Shown piece by piece: positions 1 through 5,664 of a DNA stretch of 7,235 nt. This stretch comes from a bacterium (GTDB taxonomy: Bacteria; Thermosulfidibacterota; Thermosulfidibacteria; Thermosulfidibacterales; Thermosulfidibacteraceae): assembly GCA_027022065.1 (NCBI GenBank), contig JALVZS010000170.1, positions 1 to 7,235 of the forward strand, in the 5' to 3' direction. The translations under genes were made by a program, and so were the position numbers. The first letter of the stretch is position 1; each line of letters begins with the position of its first letter. The notes under the pieces were generated by a model. The model did not search any database. It was not told the DNA's origin and saw only the letters and a program-made list of their open reading frames with translations.

Positions 1-129
1 CCTGAGTGTCCATATCATCCCAAAAGGCCTATTACCTTTCCTTCAGTATCCTACAATATGTTTAGAAAAAGGGTTTTGGCTCTGTCCAGTGGTGATATCA
101 AGCTGGAAGAGTTTTTGATTTCCCCTTGA
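1..129 (+). CDS. C-terminal end of an unidentified protein (partial)
   Basis: Frame 1 is open from the window edge to a TGA at 127-129. It gives a 42-residue tail that begins PECPYHPKRPITFP and ends EEFLISP. I do not recognise the family. The Cys-Pro-Tyr-His-Pro start and the acidic end look protein-like, but 42 open codons could occur by chance (roughly 1 in 7 to 1 in 8 for random DNA). It lies on the same strand as the oxidase genes. Its stop codon falls inside the -35 box of the promoter for the next gene, so the two are close neighbours but probably separately transcribed. No cysteine pair, membrane segment or signal is visible in the part present. Confidence 0.45.
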   Translation, partial: PECPYHPKRPITFPSVSYNMFRKRVLALSSGDIKLEEFLISP

Positions 130-154
130 AAAGGATTAATTCCTGAGTTATATT
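126..154 (+). promoter_or_regulatory. Sigma-70-type promoter for the bd-like oxidase genes
   Basis: TTGAAA (126-131, 5/6 to TTGACA) and TATATT (149-154, 5/6 to TATAAT) are separated by exactly 17 bases. Transcription would start near 161 and leave a leader of about 28 bases containing a strong ribosome-binding site, GGGAGGTGGG (177-186), just before the ATG at 189. The -35 box overlaps the stop codon of the preceding reading frame. A short AGGA/TCCT inverted repeat sits in the spacer but is too small to call an operator. Confidence 0.6.
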
Positions 155-188
155 ACTTAAAAAGTCATATTAAATCGGGAGGTGGGTC

Positions 189-1511
189 ATGTATCCAGCG
201 TGGTTTCTACCAACGCTTAGCTCCGCATTTATAATAGCCATGGTTGCTACCTTTCATATTCTGCCGTCCCATCTTGCCACCAGCGCTCTTTGGTTTGGTG
301 TTTACGTTGAGAGGAAAGCTTATAAGGAGGGAAGAAGTGAGTTCATTGAGTTTCTCAAGAAGTTTTCTCTGCTAGTGCTCATATTTTGCTTTATATACGG
401 ATCCATAACGGGTGTGGGGATATGGTTTTCGGCTGCTGCTGCATCTCCAAGGGCCATTTCTGCTTTGATACACAACTATGTTTGGGGATGGGCAACGGAA
501 TGGGTGTTCTTTATCATTGAGATAGTTACCATTTATGCCTACTACTACACCTTTGAGAGGGTATCTCCTCAGCACCACATGAGAATAGGCATCATATACG
601 CCTGGGGAGCCTGGATAAGCATGATCATCATAACGGGCATTCTTGCCTTTATGTTAACTCCTGGGCCTTGGTTCAAGACGGGTGGATTCTTTGATGGTTT
701 CTTCAATCCCACTTATTGGCCTCAGCTCTTGAGCAGAACGGGATTTATGTTTTCTTTAGCCGCTGTCTATGCGATGATTGCTGCATCACGCATGTCCAAC
801 TCTCCTGCTAAGGAAGAAATAATAAGAATGGCCTCTATTTGGGGTATGGGGGGGCTTATAGCTGGTGCTTTGTTTGGGTTATGGTATCTCCACAAGATCC
901 CTTCTAGTGCTAAAGACTTGATGGATAGCCTCGTTTATCTGAAGCATCTTTTGGTGATATGCGGGGTCTTTGGTGCTTTGGTTTTCGTGTACTTTGCGGT
1001 ATTCGGCTACCTTAGGCCTTCGCTGGCTAGAGGATGGCTCAGTGTGGCGGCTGTTATTGTGCTTTTTGTTTCCATCATTGCAGGTGAGGCTTTTAGAGAA
1101 GGTATAAGAAGGCCCTATATAATCGGTGGACTTATGTATGGAAGCAGCCAGGTTATAGCCAGGGATGTTCCTGCAAAGAAGGTTAAGTCAGAGGTGGAGG
1201 AGCTTAATGAAAAGGGGTTCCTAAGCAGGTTATACTACCTTCCTCCTAGATTCCGCACCATCAATGATAAAAATATGATTGAGGTGGGCAGAATAATTGT
1301 ATCCCATGAATGTGCAGGCTGCCATTCTATTAAAAGAAATGGGCTTATAAGGCCTTTGGCTAAACTGCTAAACGGTATGGAAAAAGAAGACATAGAGGAC
1401 ATCTTAGATAGCCTGGGGGATTATCCCTACATGCCGCCCTTTATAGGCAATGAGAAGGAGAAGGAGGCGGCTGCTGCCTATCTAGCCAAAATAGCAAAGG
1501 AGAGGAGGTAA
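189..1511 (+). CDS. cydA: Cytochrome bd-like oxidase subunit I with fused C-terminal cytochrome c domain
   Basis: A 440-residue inner-membrane protein with about eight membrane helices (near 10-40, 58-80, 104-121, 134-156, 183-201, 215-233, 251-274, 283-300). It aligns by eye with E. coli CydA: His23 with heme ligand His19, Glu104 and Glu111 with Glu99 and Glu107, QHHMRIG with VQHM, and [12 protein letters not shown] with VAEYGRQPW, so Glu304 matches Glu445 and Arg307 matches Arg448. The b558 ligands His186 and Met393 fall on Arg183 (or Ser182) and Leu255. The quinol-binding Q-loop is absent: only about 18 residues join helices 6 and 7. The ninth helix is replaced by a soluble domain with CAGCH (Cys375, Cys378, His379) and a likely distal Met415 in YMPPF, which is a class I cytochrome c fold. 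Eight helices put that domain on the periplasmic side. The start has a strong SD. Its stop is 3 bases from the next gene. Family assignment is firm; electron donor and product are inferred. Confidence 0.85.
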   Translation: MYPAWFLPTLSSAFIIAMVATFHILPSHLATSALWFGVYVERKAYKEGRSEFIEFLKKFSLLVLIFCFIYGSITGVGIWFSAAAASPRAISALIHNYVWGWATEWVFFIIEIVTIYAYYYTFERVSPQHHMRIGIIYAWGAWISMIIITGILAFMLTPGPWFKTGGFFDGFFNPTYWPQLLSRTGFMFSLAAVYAMIAASRMSNSPAKEEIIRMASIWGMGGLIAGALFGLWYLHKIPSSAKDLMDSLVYLKHLLVICGVFGALVFVYFAVFGYLRPSLARGWLSVAAVIVLFVSIIAGEAFREGIRRPYIIGGLMYGSSQVIARDVPAKKVKSEVEELNEKGFLSRLYYLPPRFRTINDKNMIEVGRIIVSHECAGCHSIKRNGLIRPLAKLLNGMEKEDIEDILDSLGDYPYMPPFIGNEKEKEAAAAYLAKIAKERR

Positions 1512-1514
1512 GCC

Positions 1515-2708
1515 ATGGGCTTTTTGAATAATATGAGGGATGTGTTTGGAGTTCCTTTCTATCCTGTTGTTTTCCAAGTGCTTATGGTTCTTACCTTTGC
1601 TATACACATAATCTTTGTAAACATTGTTATGGGATCCACCGCCCTTGCCATTTGGGGAAGGATAAAAGGTGGAGATTACTACATCAGGTTGTCTAGAGGC
1701 TTGGCGAGGACCTCAACCATTGCCACATCTTTGGCTATTGTAGTTGGTGTGGCACCCCTTCTGTTTGTCCAGGTAATATATGATCCCTTCTGGTACACAT
1801 CAGCCCAGATCTCGGCGTGGTGGGCGCTTTTGTTCTTGGTTAGTATAGCCGTTTCCTTCACCTGCTCTTACCTTTTCTATTTAGGTGGCAAGGGAAGAGG
1901 AGGTAGCTTGTTCTGGGCACTGGTTAGTCTTGCCGCTTTGCTGATTACAGCGGTGATCATACACGGTATTTCTGTTCAGATGCTCTCTCCCGAGAAGTGG
2001 CATAAATGGATTGACAGGGGAACCCATGTGGATCTTTCAGGGGGTATGATTCACACAATAGATCTGCCCAGGCTTCTTCACTTCATACTGCCTGCCTTGG
2101 CCATTACAGGCGTATATCTGATGCTATACGGATGGTACTACAGGGGTAAATACAGCGACTCTTATGTTAACTGGGTTGCTTCATTTGGGGCAAAGCTAGC
2201 TTTGTATGTTTCATGTTTGCAGGGGCTTGTGGGCTTGTGGTGGCTTTTGACGGAAAAACCCCATTTCATGGTGCATCCTTTGACTATTCTGGCCGTTCTA
2301 GGTGGTGCTTCCTTTGTGGGATATCTGTTCAAGATACAGAATGATCCCGTTGATAAAGCTATACCGACGGCCATCTTTGCCTTTGTGGTTGTGCTATTGA
2401 TGTCTGCAGCCAGAGAGCTTTTGAGGTATCTTAAGCTTTCCTCTGTGGGATACAGCTTGTACAGCTACAAATTGAGTCTCAGCCTGGGTAGCACGGTGCT
2501 TTTCTTTGCGACATTCATCATGGGTCTTTTGGTGATCTCCTACCCCATAATGGTCGCCTACAAGGTGGGTAAATCCAAGGAGAAGCTTTTGGAGCTTCCT
2601 GAGCTTAATCTGTGGGGAAAGATAGCCGTTGCCCTTCCTATGATATGGTTTGTGGTTGTGGCGGTGTTGGGACTTGCTATCTCTATAAAAAACGGCACAC
2701 TATTTTAG
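1515..2708 (+). CDS. Second CydA-like subunit of a bd-type oxidase (CydA'-like)
   Basis: A 397-residue membrane protein with about ten helices. It is a divergent CydA homologue, not CydB. LTFAIHIIFVNIVMG (His31) matches the His19 helix of E. coli CydA. PRLLHFILPALAITG (His189) matches the helix carrying low-spin heme ligand His186. AARELLRYLK (Glu301, Arg304) matches the Glu445/Arg448 segment. The helix matching Glu99/Glu107 (about 100-122) has no glutamate, so the proton/oxygen-channel carboxylates are missing here. There is no Q-loop: only about 10 residues (TEKPHFMVHP) join helices 6 and 7. The gene follows the cytochrome c-fused subunit after a 3-base gap, with AGGAGGT overlapping the upstream stop, so the pair is surely co-transcribed and likely forms a heterodimer. 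CydA/CydA' pairs without CydB are known in Nitrospirota and Aquificota relatives; this placement is from memory and should be tested by phylogeny. Confidence 0.8.
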   Translation: MGFLNNMRDVFGVPFYPVVFQVLMVLTFAIHIIFVNIVMGSTALAIWGRIKGGDYYIRLSRGLARTSTIATSLAIVVGVAPLLFVQVIYDPFWYTSAQISAWWALLFLVSIAVSFTCSYLFYLGGKGRGGSLFWALVSLAALLITAVIIHGISVQMLSPEKWHKWIDRGTHVDLSGGMIHTIDLPRLLHFILPALAITGVYLMLYGWYYRGKYSDSYVNWVASFGAKLALYVSCLQGLVGLWWLLTEKPHFMVHPLTILAVLGGASFVGYLFKIQNDPVDKAIPTAIFAFVVVLLMSAARELLRYLKLSSVGYSLYSYKLSLSLGSTVLFFATFIMGLLVISYPIMVAYKVGKSKEKLLELPELNLWGKIAVALPMIWFVVVAVLGLAISIKNGTLF

Positions 2709-2716
2709 TGGATTCA

Positions 2717-2735
2717 GGGGGCTTTGCCCCCCTTT
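2717..2735 (+). terminator. Hairpin at the convergent end of the oxidase genes and mreD
   Basis: GGGGGC (2717-2722), loop TTT, GCCCCC (2726-2731), then CTTTC. The stem is a perfect 6 bp of G/C pairs nine bases after the oxidase stop. The T-run on the plus strand is short (three Ts), and on the minus strand there is none, so intrinsic termination would be weak. It lies immediately beyond the mreD stop at 2736, so one hairpin may serve both converging transcripts. Confidence 0.55.
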
Positions 2736-3245
2736 CTACCTCATTATCGCGCAGGATATCAGAAACAGCAGGGTATTTGAGGCCACTTTAATGGTTATTG
2801 TGCTTAAAAGAAGATTTCCCGATACGGTTTCTTCTAGGAAAGCTGTTGCAATTGCGTATTTCATCAGCACATCTGCTGCAAAAACTGCGATGGCGAGAAA
2901 CATTTGAACAATAGTATTTCCCACCTCTATCTTTCTTTCCAGTATGTTAAGCCCCTCTGCTATTGTGATCTTGGATAGCGCATTTACCCCTAGTATAGCT
3001 CCGTTGAATAGGTCTTCTGTTAATCCTCCCAACCATGCCCACAATAGCAGGGGTATGCCTTTTGTGTTTGTTCTAAGTGCCATGAAGGCTACGAAAACCC
3101 CCATGATATCTAGATACTTGGAGGCAAGATTTTCGCTGAATATGAGAAGCAGCATTCTAACGAGCAGGAAGAATAAAAAGATACCCAATGACTGTGCAAA
3201 GTTGCTGTTACCGTTTTCTTTTTGCCTTCTTCTTCGTTTTGCCAA
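2736..3245 (-). CDS. mreD: Rod shape-determining protein MreD
   Basis: A small integral-membrane protein of the elongasome that links the MreB/MreC scaffold to the RodA/PBP2 wall synthases. About five to six hydrophobic helices are visible, with the family hallmark GLTEDLFNGAILGVNALSK in the middle (compare G-L-x-x-D-L-x-x-G-x-x-L-G-x-N-A-L in MreD). No ATG starts the frame. The longest frame begins at TTG 3260, which has no SD. I prefer TTG at 3245, with GGAG nine bases upstream (3255-3258), giving 169 residues. A third choice, TTG 25 codons from the longest start, would begin right before the first helix, as in most MreD proteins. The preferred start overlaps mreC by 38 bases and gives a very basic cytosolic N-terminus (AKRRRRQK), unusual for the family. 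Stop TAG at 2736-2738. Confidence 0.87.
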   Translation of the reverse strand: MAKRRRRQKENGNSNFAQSLGIFLFFLLVRMLLLIFSENLASKYLDIMGVFVAFMALRTNTKGIPLLLWAWLGGLTEDLFNGAILGVNALSKITIAEGLNILERKIEVGNTIVQMFLAIAVFAADVLMKYAIATAFLEETVSGNLLLSTITIKVASNTLLFLISCAIMR

Positions 3246-4029
3246 CGGGCCTTTCTCCAACTATAAGCACTATTCTGTTGTTTTCTATTCTATCTGTAGG
3301 TATTAACTCTATATCCAAAAATTTTTCTTCTATGCTTCTTTCAACTCTCGCCACTCTGCCCACATAGACGCCTGGAGGGAAAATTCCCCCTATTCCGGTG
3401 GATACAAAAAGGTCTCCTACCTTAACATCCATTCCAGGTGGGACGTAATCCACCTTCATCCGCTCACCAGTGCCTTTTGCTACTCCTTTCACTTTTGAGC
3501 GGAAGTCCTCCACGTGTATGGAAAACTCAGGGTCCGTGTTGCTTATAGCCACGCTGTAGTTTTCGTATACATACCTTATCTGACCTACTATTCCATTGCT
3601 TCCGATAACCGCCATGCCCTCTTTTACTCCGTCTTTTTTACCTCTGTTGAGTTTAAAGCGTTTTTCCCAGTACTCACCCACCCAACCCGTGACCTCTGCT
3701 GGAATTACAATGTTTTTTAGCCTCTCCTTTAACCCCAAAAGCCTTGAGAGTTGTAAGTTTTCTCTTCGCAGTTTTTGATTAATCATGTCTATCTGCTTCA
3801 GTTCTAGTAGTTTTGTTTTTAACAGCTTGTTTTCCTCTAGGATTTTGCCGGCTTCTACGATAGAGCGGACGGTCTTTGTGCTTTGTTGTTTAAGACCCTG
3901 GTATATCTCAAGGATCTTTGTGCTTATCAATACAGGCCCTTCGGCTATGGCTCTCACCTTTATTCTTAGGGTTATTAGTGCAGTGGAAAGGAGGAACAGA
4001 AGTATGTAGCTTGCTACCTCCTTCTTCAA
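3208..4029 (-). CDS. mreC: Rod shape-determining protein MreC
   Basis: A 273-residue bitopic protein: a short cytosolic N-terminus, one membrane helix (about 6-23), a periplasmic coiled coil (about 55-105, Leu/Ile heptads) and the twin beta-barrel domain (about 108-256). The family signature [17 protein letters not shown] lies at 210-226, followed by [12 protein letters not shown]. In the elongasome MreC connects MreB and MreD to PBP2. The start is TTG; TTGA (4026-4029) joins it to the mreB stop in a 4-base overlap, implying translational coupling, with AAGAGGA upstream as a plausible SD. The C-terminus ends in a Lys/Arg-rich tail ([11 protein letters not shown]) beyond the usual barrel. This tail is encoded in the region overlapping mreD, so both proteins are basic there because both read the same A/G-rich DNA. 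Confidence 0.95.
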   Translation of the reverse strand: MKKEVASYILLFLLSTALITLRIKVRAIAEGPVLISTKILEIYQGLKQQSTKTVRSIVEAGKILEENKLLKTKLLELKQIDMINQKLRRENLQLSRLLGLKERLKNIVIPAEVTGWVGEYWEKRFKLNRGKKDGVKEGMAVIGSNGIVGQIRYVYENYSVAISNTDPEFSIHVEDFRSKVKGVAKGTGERMKVDYVPPGMDVKVGDLFVSTGIGGIFPPGVYVGRVARVERSIEEKFLDIELIPTDRIENNRIVLIVGERPVGKTKKKAKRKR

Positions 4030-5054
4030 GCCACAGAAATCCTCTTAAGAAGGGATAGGTGATCTAAAACCTTCCCTGCGCCTTTGACCACGCAGGTTAA
4101 GGGATCCTCTGCCACTATAACTGGCAGTTTAGTCTTTTCTGCAAGCACCCTGTCTAAACCTGGAAGTAGTGCTCCTCCTCCTGCCAAAACTATCCCTCTC
4201 TCCGCCAGATCTGCTGATAACTCAGGGGGAACCTTTTCTAAAGATTCCTTAACCGTTATCACTATCTTGTGCACCGTTTCTGATATGGCTTCCCTTATCT
4301 CTGCTGAAGTAACCTTAATAGTTGCGGGCACCCCTTCTGCCAGATCCCTGCCTTTAACCTCCAGATATCCTTCCCTGTCGGTTTCTGGGTGTGCCGATGC
4401 AAACTCTATCTTTATTCTCTCTGCCGTCTTTTCTCCTATTATCAGGTTGTACTTCTTTTTTATATACTGAACTATGGCCTCATCTATTTCATCTCCTGCT
4501 ATCCTAAGGGATTGGCTGTACACTATTCCTGAGAGGGAGATCACTGCTATTTCGGTGGTCCCTCCTCCTATGTCCACTATCATGTTTCCCACAGGTTCCT
4601 GCACAGGGAGTCCTGCTCCAATGGCTGCTGCCATGGGCTGTTCTATGAGATAAACCTCCCTTGCCCCTGCCGATGAAACTGAATCTATAACTGCTTTCTT
4701 CTCCACCTGCGTTATTCCTGAAGGGACTGCCACCACAACCCTTGGCCTTACGAAGGTGTTTCTGTTGTGTACCTTCTTTATAAAGTAGGAAAGCATAGCT
4801 TCTGTAACCTCAAAATCCGTGATAACGCCATCTCTCAGGGGTCTTATTGAAACAATATTTCCTGGCGTTTTCCCCAGCATCTTCTTCGCTTCCTCTCCCA
4901 CGGCTAAAACGGTGTTGCTGTCCTTGTCTATAGCCACGACGGAAGGCTCTCTTAGAACTATGCCTTTCCCCTTGACATAGATGAGCGTATTGGCTGTTCC
5001 TAAATCTACTGCGAGATCCTTGGAAAATATCCCCAGCAATCTGTTGAGCATCAT
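4026..5054 (-). CDS. mreB: Rod shape-determining protein MreB (bacterial actin)
   Basis: A 342-residue actin-family ATPase that forms membrane-bound filaments directing lateral wall growth. The nucleotide-binding signatures are clear: phosphate-1 loop [17 protein letters not shown] (15-31), connect/phosphate-2 region [19 protein letters not shown] (158-176) and adenosine motif [17 protein letters not shown] (288-304). Length matches the family (about 340). An N-terminal MLNRLLGIF segment could act as the amphipathic membrane anchor seen in many MreBs. Two adjacent ATGs exist: 5054 is the longest, while 5051 gives better spacing from AGAGG, so the true start may be one codon shorter. It is first in mreB-mreC-mreD and begins 28 bases after tRNA-Arg on the same strand. 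No penicillin-binding protein 2 or rodA gene follows mreD here, since the strand changes. Confidence 0.97.
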   Translation of the reverse strand: MMLNRLLGIFSKDLAVDLGTANTLIYVKGKGIVLREPSVVAIDKDSNTVLAVGEEAKKMLGKTPGNIVSIRPLRDGVITDFEVTEAMLSYFIKKVHNRNTFVRPRVVVAVPSGITQVEKKAVIDSVSSAGAREVYLIEQPMAAAIGAGLPVQEPVGNMIVDIGGGTTEIAVISLSGIVYSQSLRIAGDEIDEAIVQYIKKKYNLIIGEKTAERIKIEFASAHPETDREGYLEVKGRDLAEGVPATIKVTSAEIREAISETVHKIVITVKESLEKVPPELSADLAERGIVLAGGGALLPGLDRVLAEKTKLPVIVAEDPLTCVVKGAGKVLDHLSLLKRISVA

Positions 5055-5082
5055 TTACCTCTTAATCTTTTGTAGAATTAAA

Positions 5083-5156
5083 CGCCCCCGGGGTGATTTG
5101 AACACCCGACCTACGGCTCCGGAGGCCGTCGCTCTATCCAACTGAGCTACGGGGGC
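5083..5156 (-). tRNA. tRNA-Arg (anticodon CCG)
   Basis: Read on the minus strand, the gene folds as a complete cloverleaf. The 7-bp acceptor is GCCCCCG/CGGGGGC and the D arm is GCTC/GAGC. The anticodon stem ACGGC/GCCGT holds loop CTCCGGA, so bases 34-36 are CCG and read the arginine codon CGG. A five-base variable region AGGTC follows, then T stem GGGTG/CACCC with loop TTCAAAT. The discriminator is G at 5083. CCA is not encoded (TT follows), so it must be added enzymatically. The gene lies between a strong promoter and mreB and probably shares a precursor transcript with the mre operon. Confidence 0.96.
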
Positions 5157-5173
5157 TTATAGGATCTGCTGAA

Positions 5174-5201
5174 AGTATAATGGGCTGTATTATTGTGTCA
5201 A
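5174..5201 (-). promoter_or_regulatory. Promoter for tRNA-Arg and mreBCD
   Basis: On the minus strand, TTGACA (5196-5201, perfect -35) and TATACT (5174-5179, 5/6 -10) are separated by 16 bases. The expected transcription start is about 5166-5168, some ten bases before the tRNA 5' end, typical for a tRNA gene. No terminator separates the tRNA from mreB, so the same promoter probably drives the mre genes. Confidence 0.72.
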
Positions 5202-5216
5202 GCAAGGATCAGGAGC

Positions 5217-5244
5217 TTGACTATATTCTTTTTGAATATATATT
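5217..5244 (+). promoter_or_regulatory. Promoter with internal palindrome for the small Gly/Trp/His-rich protein
   Basis: TTGACT (5217-5222, 5/6) and TATATT (5239-5244, 5/6) are 16 bases apart. The spacer is largely an inverted repeat: TATATTC (5222-5228), TTTTT, GAATATA (5234-5240), 7-bp arms. Its position between the -35 and -10 boxes would suit a repressor or MerR-like operator, though an AT-rich promoter can give such a repeat by chance. Start of transcription is expected near 5251, leaving a short leader with TAGGAGGTG before the ATG. Confidence 0.6.
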
Positions 5245-5274
5245 ACTAGTGGAAAACAGCTAGGAGGTGCGATC

Positions 5275-5589
5275 ATGTTTGGAAGAGGAGGTTGGGGATA
5301 TGGACACAGACATGGATGGGGAGGTTGGGGAGGCTACGGTAGAAGATGGTGGCCTCCTGCAAGTGTTGAGGGCTACACCTATGTGGGCCCTTGCCGCTGT
5401 GGATGGGGACCTCATGCCTATTATGTGGACTCCTCCGGCAGGCTTGTGCACGCTTGGGATGTCTTCTCTGGTAGAGCCCCTGTTTCCTTCCAGGAGGCCG
5501 AGCTTGAGGCACTGAAGAGGGAGAAGGAGGAGCTGGAGAAAAGGATAAGAGAGCTGGAGGAAAAGCTTAAGAAAGGTGGGGAATCTTAA
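5275..5589 (+). CDS. Small Gly/Trp/His-rich protein with Cys-X-Cys/His centre and coiled-coil tail
   Basis: 104 residues in three parts. Residues 1-26 hold 11 Gly, 5 Trp, two His and several Arg/Tyr, with no signal peptide or membrane helix. Residues 33-70 are more ordered and contain Cys40, Cys42, His47 and His59, a possible metal site. Residues 74-100 form a charged coiled coil with a/d positions Leu77, Leu80, Leu87, Ile91, Leu94, Leu98. The layout (Gly/aromatic-rich head, coiled-coil tail) resembles small DUF5320-type proteins, but the usual GTGPxGxGPxTGRG opening of that group is absent, so I do not assign it. The start has a strong SD (TAGGAGGTG, 8 bases or fewer upstream), its own promoter, and a strong terminator after the stop, so it is a genuine single-gene transcript and could be well expressed. 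Function unknown. Confidence 0.8.
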   Translation: MFGRGGWGYGHRHGWGGWGGYGRRWWPPASVEGYTYVGPCRCGWGPHAYYVDSSGRLVHAWDVFSGRAPVSFQEAELEALKREKEELEKRIRELEEKLKKGGES

Positions 5590-5591
5590 AG

Positions 5592-5622
5592 AGCCGGGGG
5601 ATATCCCCGGCTTTTTCTTTTT
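5592..5622 (+). terminator. Strong intrinsic terminator after the small protein gene
   Basis: Perfect 8-bp stem AGCCGGGG (5592-5599) / CCCCGGCT (5605-5612) with a GATAT loop, followed by TTTTCTTTTT. It begins two bases after the stop codon. It isolates the small gene from rlmI downstream. Confidence 0.93.
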
Positions 5623-5664
5623 GGGTGTTGCCTGTTGGAGGGTTAAGGGTTACTTAATCTTTCT

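Noticed and set aside
2944-3306. Plus-strand open frame of 120 codons opposite mreD/mreC
   Set aside because: It is antisense to the clear MreD and MreC coding regions, has no domain-like composition and no convincing ribosome-binding site.
4084-4470. Plus-strand open frame opposite mreB
   Set aside because: It is a Ser/Thr/Pro-rich shadow of MreB codons with no start signal.
5260-5515. Three other open frames (both strands) over the small Gly/Trp/His-rich gene
   Set aside because: Only the frame from 5275 has the promoter, strong SD and stop placed just before the terminator, plus a regular coiled coil. The others are shadows of G-rich DNA.
5622-5664. Possible promoter for rlmI (TTGCCT about 17 bases before TACTTA)
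   Set aside because: The -10 match is poor and the -35 is only 4/6, so I could not support a call, even though rlmI must have some promoter after the strong terminator.
5590-5664. Possible FMN riboswitch or small RNA upstream of rlmI-ribE
   Set aside because: The gap is too short for an RFN element and contains only the terminator and a brief leader. None of the conserved RFN blocks is visible here or before ribE.
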